Assembly: GCA_910588935.1 (NCBI GenBank)
Contig: CAJUSM010000065.1
Span: 2,602-12,976 of the forward strand
DNA from: an uncultured Oscillospiraceae bacterium
GTDB lineage: Bacteria > Bacillota > Clostridia > Oscillospirales > Acutalibacteraceae
Reading direction: 5' to 3'
Length of the DNA: 10,375 nucleotides
Positions 1 through 5,734 of this stretch are shown piece by piece. The number at the start of each line of letters is the position of its first letter. Within the stretch, counting starts at the first letter, position 1. Below the pieces are notes generated by a model. It saw nothing but the letters and a program-made list of their open reading frames with translations. It did no database searches and had not been told where the DNA came from. The position numbers and the translations under genes are program-made.

Positions 1-377
1 GTGTTTCCATCATATATAACACAGGCAAATTCCGCGTCCAGCAGGTTAAACATGCTGGCGCCATACTCCCTATAAAGGGGCAGCAGCACCTCGCAGTCAG
101 AGCCGCTTTGAAAGGTGTATCTGTCTGCAAGCTGCTTTTTGAGCTTTTCAAAGCCATATATCTCGCCGTTGCAGACCACATAGCTGCCATCCAGCTCAAA
201 GGGCTGCATACCCCGGGGGCTTAGGCCCATGATAGCCAGGCGATGAAAACCCATAAAGCCGCTGCCAGTATCGATAAACCGGGTGTCGTCTGGGCCCCGA
301 GACAAGCTGCGGTCGAAGCACGCCTTTACAAGGTCAGGCTGGGCGCAGGGGCCGCAGCAGCTGATGATCGAGCACAT
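1..377 (-). CDS. asnB: Asparagine synthetase (glutamine-hydrolysing), N-terminal part, cut by window edge
   Basis: This is the first 125 codons of a class II glutamine amidotransferase; the rest lies beyond base 1. The protein starts MCSI, so Cys2 becomes the N-terminal nucleophile after Met removal. Next come RGPDD (about residues 28-32), FHRLAIMGL, CNGEIYG and a SDCEVLLPLYREYG stretch, the usual order in the glutaminase domain of AsnB. The second residue after Cys is Ser where most AsnB have Gly. In full-length AsnB this domain releases ammonia from glutamine, and a C-terminal ATP-dependent synthetase domain transfers it to aspartate. Here the synthetase domain is not visible, so another AsnB-like amidotransferase cannot be excluded. 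A GGAGGGA site lies at 383-389 before the ATG. It is the third gene of the leftward operon, 64 bases after amt, with a hairpin in the gap. Confidence 0.85.
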   Translation of the reverse strand, partial: MCSIISCCGPCAQPDLVKACFDRSLSRGPDDTRFIDTGSGFMGFHRLAIMGLSPRGMQPFELDGSYVVCNGEIYGFEKLKKQLADRYTFQSGSDCEVLLPLYREYGASMFNLLDAEFACVIYDGN

Positions 378-391
378 AAAAATCCCTCCGT

Positions 392-433
392 AAAAGCGGA
401 ATAGGCGGGGTCACACCGAGCCCCGCTCTCCGC
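392..433 (-). terminator. Intercistronic hairpin between amt and asnB
   Basis: Read on the minus strand, GCGGA (433-429) pairs with TCCGC (400-396). An inner GCGGGG (426-421) pairs with CCCCGC (410-405) around a 10-base loop, and TTTT follows (395-392). The stem starts 8 bases after the amt stop codon and ends just before the asnB ribosome binding site. The T run is only four long and is interrupted by A, so this may be a leaky terminator or a 3'-end stabiliser that lowers asnB expression relative to amt. Confidence 0.5.
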
Positions 434-441
434 ATGGCATA

Positions 442-2196
442 TTATTCTACGTCCTGCAGCGCGTCATACCCAGTCTCGCCGGTGCGCACCTTCACCACGT
501 CTTCAACATCATAAATAAATATCTTGCCGTCACCGATATGGCCGGTATACAGCACCTTTTTTGCCGTCTCTACAACCGAGGAGACCGGTACCCGGCTGAC
601 TACGATATCTACCTGTATCTTGGGCAGAAGGCTGGCTTCCACTTGCACGCCCCTATAATACTCAGGCTTGCCCTTCTGTACACCGCAGCCCAGCACATGG
701 GAAACCGTCATGCCGGTGATGCCCAGGGCCATCATGGCAGTCTTTAGGGCCTCGAACCGGCTCTCACGGCAGATAATCTCAACCTTTGTAAGCTTAGGCA
801 CGCCGTCAGGCACCAGGGTGGGCTCTTTTTTTACCGGGATAGCTTCAGCGGCCGGCGTGTCTCCGGTAACGGCTATGGCATTCCCGCAGCCGTAGTCCAG
901 GCTCTCAACCGCTGGGGCAAAGTCCGCGTAGGCGCTTAGCAGGCCGTGTTCGGTGCTGTCAAGGCCCTTGATCTCCTCTTCAGGCTCAACGCGCAGGCCA
1001 GCGGTTCTTTTGATAATCACAAACGTGACGGTCATCAGCGCAGCCGTCCAGGCAAGAATCGCCAGGATGCCCAGCAGCTGTACCCACAGCAGGCCGGGGT
1101 CGCCGGTGTAGAGCAACCCCCTAAGGCCGGCTGGAGCGTCAGGGTTAGCCAGAAGCCCCACAGCGGCAGTGCCCCATACACCATTGGCAAGGTGCACGCC
1201 TACAGCGCCTACCGGGTCGTCGATGTGCAGCCTGAGGTCTAGGATTTCGACCACCGCGACCACCAGAACTCCGGAAACAATTCCCACAATCACCGAGCCT
1301 AAAGCGTCCAGGGCGTCGCACCCGGCGGTAATACCCACCAGGCCTGCCAAGGATGCGTTCAGGCACATGGAAACATCCGGCTTACCATTCTTTATCCAGG
1401 TGAACAGCATGGTGGTAACGGTAGCCACTGCCGGGGCAATGGTGGTAGTCAGGAAAATAGAGGCTAAGGAGGTGTTGTCCCAAGCGGCCGCGCCGTTAAA
1501 GCCGTACCATCCAAACCATAGGATGAAACAGCCCAAAGCCCCCAGGGTGATGGAGTGGCCGGGTATGGCGTTTACCTTCTTCACCCTACCGGCTTCATCC
1601 TCCATGTACTTGCCAAGCCGCGGCCCCACCATAATTGCCCCGATAAGCGCCGTAACGCCGCCCACCGAGTGGATGGCCGCAGAGCCGGCAAAATCGTGAA
1701 AACCCAGGTTGACCAGCCAGCCTTGGCTGTTCCAGACCCATCCGGCCTCAACAGGGTATACGAACAAGGAGATTACCCCGGAGTAGATACAATAGGATAA
1801 AAACTTGGTACGCTCGGCCATAGCGCCGGAGACAATGGTGGCCGCCGTGGCGCAGAACACCAGGTTAAACACAAAGCTGGAGGCGTTTTTCTCAATAAAG
1901 CCCGCAAAATCACGGAATATATCCAGGTTTGGTATACCAATAAAGCCCATCACATAGTCCTCGGCCATCATCAGGCTGAAGCCTAAAAGCACGAACACCA
2001 CTGTGCCAATGCAGAAGTCCATCAGGTTCTTCATAATAATATTGCCCGCGTTTTTTGCCCGGGTGAAACCGGTCTCCACCATAGCGAAACCAGCCTGCAT
2101 AAAGAACACCAGAGCCGCGCCTATGAGAAACCAAACCCCAAACACCTGTGTGCCCACGGTTTCCGTCACCAGGGCTACAATCTGCTCTGCTCCCAT
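442..2196 (-). CDS. amt: Ammonium transporter fused to a C-terminal P-II signalling domain (Amt-GlnK fusion)
   Basis: The protein has 584 residues from the chosen ATG: an Amt/Mep/Rh membrane channel (about 1-397) with an attached GlnB/GlnK-type P-II domain (about 469-577). Amt hallmarks are visible: EAGWVW before the first pore region, the pore twin histidines in GSAAIHSVGG (His176) and GVHLANGVWG (His335), FGWYGFNGA, and the cytoplasmic tail motif GLDSTEHG (from about 411). A linker of about 45 residues follows. The P-II part has a T-loop with Tyr514 in PEYYRG, at the position of the uridylylated Tyr51 of Escherichia coli, and the signature TGHIGDGKIFIYD. Free P-II normally plugs Amt when 2-oxoglutarate is low; fusion suggests a built-in ammonium gate. 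A GTG nine bases upstream is possible, but AAGGAG sits 1 base from it and 10 bases from this ATG. It lies 31 bases after glnN, so cotranscription is likely. Confidence 0.95.
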   Translation of the reverse strand: MGAEQIVALVTETVGTQVFGVWFLIGAALVFFMQAGFAMVETGFTRAKNAGNIIMKNLMDFCIGTVVFVLLGFSLMMAEDYVMGFIGIPNLDIFRDFAGFIEKNASSFVFNLVFCATAATIVSGAMAERTKFLSYCIYSGVISLFVYPVEAGWVWNSQGWLVNLGFHDFAGSAAIHSVGGVTALIGAIMVGPRLGKYMEDEAGRVKKVNAIPGHSITLGALGCFILWFGWYGFNGAAAWDNTSLASIFLTTTIAPAVATVTTMLFTWIKNGKPDVSMCLNASLAGLVGITAGCDALDALGSVIVGIVSGVLVVAVVEILDLRLHIDDPVGAVGVHLANGVWGTAAVGLLANPDAPAGLRGLLYTGDPGLLWVQLLGILAILAWTAALMTVTFVIIKRTAGLRVEPEEEIKGLDSTEHGLLSAYADFAPAVESLDYGCGNAIAVTGDTPAAEAIPVKKEPTLVPDGVPKLTKVEIICRESRFEALKTAMMALGITGMTVSHVLGCGVQKGKPEYYRGVQVEASLLPKIQVDIVVSRVPVSSVVETAKKVLYTGHIGDGKIFIYDVEDVVKVRTGETGYDALQDVE

Positions 2197-2206
2197 AATA
2201 TCCACA

Positions 2207-2212
2207 CTCCTT
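2207..2212 (-). promoter_or_regulatory. Ribosome binding site that decides the amt start
   Basis: AAGGAG on the minus strand ends 10 bases before the ATG at 2196. It is separated by only 1 base from the alternative GTG at 2205, which favours the ATG. Confidence 0.75.
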
Positions 2213-2227
2213 CAAGTTACTATGTTT

Positions 2228-4318
2228 TTACCTTACGCTAAAAAGTATATCGCCGTAGCTGGGGTAGGGCCAGAACTCCTTGGCCGTAATGGTCTCGGCC
2301 CGGTCGCACGCCACCCGAAGCTCCTTCATGTGCTTTAAAAGCACATCACGCACCGCATAGCCCTGTTCCTCTACCGTGCCAGAGAGCTCTCCGACAGCTT
2401 CCTCCAGCTGGCCCGCGCGCTGAGAAATCTCATGGGCCAGCTGCGACAGCTCCTTTATTAAATCCAGCTCATAGGCACTGTCCAGCCCGGCGTCAAGGGA
2501 TTTCTTTGCCGAGGCGGCCTCCAGCAGCTGTACGGTGTAGGTCTCTACTGCCGGGGCAATCTGGCGGCGGGCCATGCTGACCATAGTGTTTGCTTCTATG
2601 GCAACGGTCTTGACATAATTCTCCAGCATAATCTCGCAGCGGGATTCCAGCTCCGCCCGGCTGTACACCCCCTGGGAGGTGAGCATTGTCACATTTTTTT
2701 CGTCCAGCAGATGGGGCATACAGTCCGGGGTGGTGGGATAGTTCAGCAGGCCGCGCTTTTTCGTGGCCTCCTCTATCCATGAGCCGTCATAACCGTTGCC
2801 ATTAAAGATGATATTTTTGTGGTCCTTTATTGTTTTGCGTATCATCTCATGCAGTGAGGCCTCAAAGTCCGCCGCCCCCTCCAGCCGGTCGGCGTATATC
2901 CTCAGGCTTTCGGCTACAGCGGCGTTCAGCATAATATTGGCACAGGCAATGCTGTTGGAGGAACCCAGCATACGGAACTCAAACTTGTTGCCCGTAAAAG
3001 CAAAGGGCGAGGTACGGTTGCGGTCCGTAGTGTCCCGGTTAAACTTAGGCAGCACATCAACCCCCAGCTTCATCTGGGTCTTCTGGGCCCCGGCATAGGG
3101 CGCGCCAGTTTCTATGGCCTCCAAAACGCCGTTGAGCTCATCGCCCAGAAATATGCTTACAACCGCCGGGGGGGCCTCGTTGGCTCCAAGCCTATGGTCG
3201 TTGCCCGCAGTCGCCACAGCTATGCGCAGCAGGTCCTGGTAGTCATCCACAGCCTTTATCACCGCGCAGAGAAACAGGAGGAACTGGGCGTTCTCATAGG
3301 GGGTCTCCCCCGGGGAGAGCAAATTTACGCCGGTGTCAGTAGAGATGGACCAGTTGTTGTGCTTGCCGCTGCCGTTTACCCCGTCAAAGGGCTTTTCGTG
3401 CAGAAGGCACACCAGGCCGTGCCTGGCGGCTACCTTTTGCATAATCTCCATGGCCAGCTGGTTGTGGTCTGTGGCCACGTTGGTGGTGGTATAGATGGGA
3501 GCCAGCTCGTGCTGGGCGGGAGCCACTTCGTTATGCTCGGTCTTAGCCAGTATCCCCAGTTTCCACAGCTCGTCATTCAGCTCCTCCATATAGGCTGCTA
3601 CCCGGGGTTTTATTACGCCAAAGTAGTGGTCGTCCATCTCCTGCCCCTTAGGAGGATGCTTGCCAAAAAGGGTACGGCCGGTAAAACGCAAGTCCGGGCG
3701 CTTATCATACATCTCCTGGGTTATGAGGAAGTATTCCTGTTCGGGCCCCACAGAGGTGCGCACGCACTTTACCTCCTTGTTGCCGAACAACCTGATAATG
3801 CGCATGGCCTGCTTGTTAAGGGCCGCCATGGAGCGCAGCAAGGGCGTCTTCTTATCCAGCGCCTCGCCGCCATAAGAGCAGAAAGCTGTAGGGATGCACA
3901 AGGTTTTCCCCTTTATAAAAGCGTAAGAAGTGGGGTCCCAGGCGGTATATCCCCGGGCCTCGAAGGTTGCTCTAAGTCCTCCGGAGGGGAAAGAAGAGGC
4001 GTCGGGCTCGCCCTTAATCAACTCTTTACCGGAAAACTCCATGATTACTCCTCCATCGGGGGAGGGAGAGATAAAGCTGTCGTGTTTTTCAGCGGTAACG
4101 CCGGTAAGAGGCTGGAACCAGTGGGTATAGTGGGTGGCGCCCTTAGATACCGCCCAGTCTTTCATAGCGTTGGCCACGGCGTCGGCCACCCCCGGGTCCA
4201 GTCTGGCGCCCCTTTCAATTGTCCTGCGCAAGGACTTATATACATCTGAGGGAAGATTGGCTTTCATCACCCGGTCATCGAAGACCATGCTGCCGAAATA
4301 ATCCTGAACCAGTTTCAT
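2228..4318 (-). CDS. glnN: Glutamine synthetase type III (GSIII)
   Basis: This ATP-dependent enzyme makes glutamine from glutamate and ammonium in the cytoplasm. The 696-residue length fits GSIII, which is much longer than GS-I. The N-terminus carries the GSIII-type start YFGSMVFDDRVMKANLP (about 7-23) and PSGGLRATFEARGYTAWDP (111-129). Catalytic-core motifs follow: GPEQEYFL (191-198), NEVAPAQHELAP (263-274), the DGVNGSGKHNNWS nucleotide/substrate region (312-324) and NRTSPFAFTGNKFEFR (434-449). The C-terminal third is helical, as usual in the family. The start was set at the ATG with an AGAGGA site 10 bases upstream. The longer reading from a GTG at 4360 would begin inside the leader terminator hairpin and has no ribosome binding site. 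It is the first gene of the leftward operon, behind a consensus promoter and a regulated-looking leader. Confidence 0.96.
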   Translation of the reverse strand: MKLVQDYFGSMVFDDRVMKANLPSDVYKSLRRTIERGARLDPGVADAVANAMKDWAVSKGATHYTHWFQPLTGVTAEKHDSFISPSPDGGVIMEFSGKELIKGEPDASSFPSGGLRATFEARGYTAWDPTSYAFIKGKTLCIPTAFCSYGGEALDKKTPLLRSMAALNKQAMRIIRLFGNKEVKCVRTSVGPEQEYFLITQEMYDKRPDLRFTGRTLFGKHPPKGQEMDDHYFGVIKPRVAAYMEELNDELWKLGILAKTEHNEVAPAQHELAPIYTTTNVATDHNQLAMEIMQKVAARHGLVCLLHEKPFDGVNGSGKHNNWSISTDTGVNLLSPGETPYENAQFLLFLCAVIKAVDDYQDLLRIAVATAGNDHRLGANEAPPAVVSIFLGDELNGVLEAIETGAPYAGAQKTQMKLGVDVLPKFNRDTTDRNRTSPFAFTGNKFEFRMLGSSNSIACANIMLNAAVAESLRIYADRLEGAADFEASLHEMIRKTIKDHKNIIFNGNGYDGSWIEEATKKRGLLNYPTTPDCMPHLLDEKNVTMLTSQGVYSRAELESRCEIMLENYVKTVAIEANTMVSMARRQIAPAVETYTVQLLEAASAKKSLDAGLDSAYELDLIKELSQLAHEISQRAGQLEEAVGELSGTVEEQGYAVRDVLLKHMKELRVACDRAETITAKEFWPYPSYGDILFSVR

Positions 4319-4328
4319 AATACGCACA

Positions 4329-4334
4329 TCCTCT
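4329..4334 (-). promoter_or_regulatory. Ribosome binding site that decides the glnN start
   Basis: AGAGGA on the minus strand lies 10 bases before the ATG at 4318. It would fall inside the coding region if the upstream GTG at 4360 were used. Confidence 0.7.
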
Positions 4335-4341
4335 TTTACAT

Positions 4342-4380
4342 AAAAATAAGACAGGGGCACTCCCCAGAGTACCCGCTGTC
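4342..4380 (-). terminator. Leader terminator/attenuator upstream of glnN
   Basis: Read on the minus strand, GACAG (4380-4376) pairs with CUGUC (4354-4350), GGG with CCC, and UACUC with GAGUG around a UGGG loop; one C is bulged. UUAUUUUUA follows immediately (4349-4341). This is a factor-independent terminator placed inside the 5' leader, 23 bases before the glnN start codon. An alternative stem, CCAG(G)AGUGC (4391-4382) with GUACUCUGG (4372-4364), uses part of the same sequence and would prevent it, so a switch is plausible. Confidence 0.75.
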
Positions 4381-4389
4381 TGCACTCCT

Positions 4390-4412
4390 GGAAAGACGCC
4401 CTTGCCTTTACC
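4390..4412 (-). promoter_or_regulatory. ANTAR-target-like hexaloop hairpin in the glnN leader
   Basis: The minus-strand RNA forms a stem with hexaloop AAGGGC (4403-4398): A at loop position 1 and G at position 4, as known for ANTAR-bound RNAs. The closing pairs are C4404-G4397 and a G4405-U4396 wobble, then G4406-C4395 and three A-U pairs, a bulged U4410, and two G-C pairs. The hairpin begins within about 2 bases of the predicted transcription start. Its closing pairs and loop match the hairpin on the divergent side except for one loop base (AAGGGC versus AAUGGC). Binding by the ANTAR protein encoded at 9203-9790 is inferred. Confidence 0.65.
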
Positions 4413-4419
4413 GTGCCCC

Positions 4420-4448
4420 ATTATACGTCAGGCGGGGCCGTTTGTCAA
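4420..4448 (-). promoter_or_regulatory. Sigma-A (sigma-70 type) promoter for glnN-amt-asnB
   Basis: On the minus strand a perfect -35 TTGACA (4448-4443) and a perfect -10 TATAAT (4425-4420) are separated by 17 bases. The predicted start is about 4414-4412. The leader is about 95 bases. Confidence 0.92.
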
Positions 4449-4518
4449 CCCCGTTTTGCAATATTTTCTTTTTGTGCTTCATTTTTCGAAAAAAATTTCA
4501 AGTTTTTTCAGCAAGCCC
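4449..4518. promoter_or_regulatory. AT-rich spacer between divergent promoters with a 12-bp palindrome
   Basis: The stretch between the two -35 boxes is far richer in A/T than the flanking genes. It contains the perfect palindrome TTTTTCGAAAAA (4482-4493) and other phased A and T runs. It could act as an UP element for both promoters or as a shared operator. Nothing in the sequence identifies a specific binding protein. Confidence 0.45.
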
Positions 4519-4547
4519 TTGACATTCTGCAAGATAAGGCATATAAT
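4519..4547 (+). promoter_or_regulatory. Sigma-A (sigma-70 type) promoter for the glutamate synthase-glnA operon
   Basis: A perfect -35 TTGACA (4519-4524) and a perfect -10 TATAAT (4542-4547) are separated by 17 bases. The predicted start is around A4554-A4556, giving a leader of about 90 bases before the ATG at 4646. Confidence 0.93.
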
Positions 4548-4554
4548 AATTTCA

Positions 4555-4574
4555 AATGAGCAATGGCGTTCATT
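4555..4574 (+). promoter_or_regulatory. ANTAR-target-like hexaloop hairpin at the 5' end of the glutamate synthase leader
   Basis: AAUGAGC (4555-4561) pairs with GUUCAUU (4568-4574), a 7-bp stem with one G-U wobble, around the hexaloop AAUGGC (4562-4567). Loop position 1 is A and position 4 is G, the invariant pair in RNA targets of ANTAR proteins such as EutV and NasR. The hairpin starts at or within a base or two of the predicted transcription start. No second AnnGnn hexaloop was found in this leader, although the classical target has two such hairpins. Confidence 0.7.
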
Positions 4575-4618
4575 CCGGCCCAGGGATTTCCTGCGCCCGG
4601 GACGAGCGTTATTTTTTT
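4562..4618 (+). terminator. Leader terminator overlapping the ANTAR hairpin
   Basis: AAUGGCGUU... (from 4562) pairs with the stretch ending at 4613. Core pairs are CGUUC (4567-4571) with GAGCG (4604-4608) and UUCCGG (4573-4578) with CCGGGA (4597-4602), with one A-C mismatch. A nested CAGG/CCUG stem sits in the apical part, and seven U follow (4612-4618). The 5' arm is made of the ANTAR hexaloop and the 3' arm of its stem, so hairpin and terminator cannot form together. This is the arrangement expected for antitermination. Confidence 0.78.
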
Positions 4619-4645
4619 GAAAATTTTTATTAAGGATATGGTACT

Positions 4646-5734
4646 ATGGAAATCGAAGGTCAGGTTCGCATCCCCTCTGGCTGCGCCATCGCGGCCGTTA
4701 TCTCGAAAGAGGGCCGCAGAATGCCCGGCTGTTTAGTCTCAGAGGCCATGCGCCCCATGCACGAACGCTCCAACGGCCTGGGCGGCGGCTTTGCAGGGTA
4801 CGGCATCTACCCGGCATACCGGGAGTTCTACGCCCTGCACATGTTCTTTGACTGCAGGGATACCCGCAAGTCCTGCGAGGCCTTTTTGAAAGAGCGCTTT
4901 GAGATGGTCCAGTCAGAGCTGATTCCTACCAGAAAGATACCTTCTATCACCGGCGAGCCTATTGTCTGGCGCTACTTCCTCTCTCCCTTCCCCTCCCTGT
5001 TAAAAAGCCTGCAGCTAGACGAAAAAGAGTTTGTGGCCCGAACAGTTATGAAAATAAACGCCGAAATGAAGGGAGCCTTTGTGTTCTCGTCTGGAAAGAA
5101 TATGGGGGCGTTCAAAGCCGTAGGCTATCCCGAGGACGTTGGCGAGTTCTACCGCTTGGAGGACTACGCCGGCTACGCCTGGTCCGCCCATGGGCGGTAT
5201 CCTACCAACACTCCGGGCTGGTGGGGCGGGGCGCACCCCTTTACCCTGCTGGACTGGTCGGTGGTACACAACGGGGAGATTTCTTCTTATGACGCCAACC
5301 GGCGGTATATAGAGATGTTTGGCTATCAGTGTACATTGCAGACAGACACGGAAGTTATTACATATATAATGGACTACCTGCTGCGGGTACAGGGGTTGAG
5401 CCTTGAGGAGGCCGCGGCGGTGATTGCCGCCCCCTTCTGGAGCACGATAAAGAGCAAGGCGGAGCACAGAGATAAACATATTTATCTGCGCAGCATGTTT
5501 CCCAGCCTGCTTATTACCGGGCCCTTTTCCATCGTACTGGGGTTCACAGGCGGGTTAATGGCGCTGAACGACCGGCTAAAGCTGCGCTCTATGGTTGTAG
5601 GCGAAAAGGGCGACAGAGTGTTCATCGCCAGCGAGGAGGCCGCTATCCGGATGATGGAGCCGGAGGCAGAGCATATCTGGGCTCCGGCGGGCGGCGAGCC
5701 GATTATTGTGAGAGTGAAAGAGGGGGCGTACTGA
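4646..5734 (+). CDS. Glutamate synthase, separate glutaminase (class II amidotransferase) subunit
   Basis: This 362-residue protein matches the N-terminal amidotransferase domain of GltB, encoded as a separate gene as in the archaeal-type split glutamate synthases. It should hydrolyse glutamine and pass ammonia to the FMN subunit. The likely nucleophile is Cys13 in IPSGCAIAAV, so a 12-residue propeptide would need removal, as known for GltB and some PRPP amidotransferases. Other class II motifs are HGRYPTNTPGWWGGAHPF (182-199, substrate arginine and tryptophans), HNGEIS (208-213) and QTDTEV (232-237). An AAGGA site lies 9 bases before the ATG. It is the first gene of the rightward operon, and its TGA overlaps the next ATG by one base. 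Only the assignment to the whole enzyme rests on the neighbours; the fold call does not. Confidence 0.9.
   Translation: MEIEGQVRIPSGCAIAAVISKEGRRMPGCLVSEAMRPMHERSNGLGGGFAGYGIYPAYREFYALHMFFDCRDTRKSCEAFLKERFEMVQSELIPTRKIPSITGEPIVWRYFLSPFPSLLKSLQLDEKEFVARTVMKINAEMKGAFVFSSGKNMGAFKAVGYPEDVGEFYRLEDYAGYAWSAHGRYPTNTPGWWGGAHPFTLLDWSVVHNGEISSYDANRRYIEMFGYQCTLQTDTEVITYIMDYLLRVQGLSLEEAAAVIAAPFWSTIKSKAEHRDKHIYLRSMFPSLLITGPFSIVLGFTGGLMALNDRLKLRSMVVGEKGDRVFIASEEAAIRMMEPEAEHIWAPAGGEPIIVRVKEGAY

Noticed and set aside
2197..2205. GTG start giving a protein three residues longer for the Amt-PII fusion
   Set aside because: The AAGGAG site is only 1 base from this GTG but 10 bases from the in-frame ATG at 2196.
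3194..4249. Long plus-strand open frame (351 codons) opposite glnN
   Set aside because: It lies wholly antisense to a clear GSIII gene and shows no recognisable domain; long antisense frames are common in GC-rich genes.
4319..4360. GTG start at 4360 giving a 710-residue GSIII
   Set aside because: It would begin inside the leader terminator hairpin, has no ribosome binding site, and would bury the good AGAGGA site before the ATG at 4318.
4585..4589. Second loop GAUUU in the glutamate synthase leader as the classical second ANTAR hairpin
   Set aside because: The loop has five bases and no A1/G4 pattern, so it was not called as a second ANTAR target; it is better explained as the tip of the terminator.
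4402..4620. Small open frame of 72 codons across the divergent promoters
   Set aside because: It runs through both promoter regions and the leader terminator and is A/T-rich low-complexity sequence; no ribosome binding site seen.
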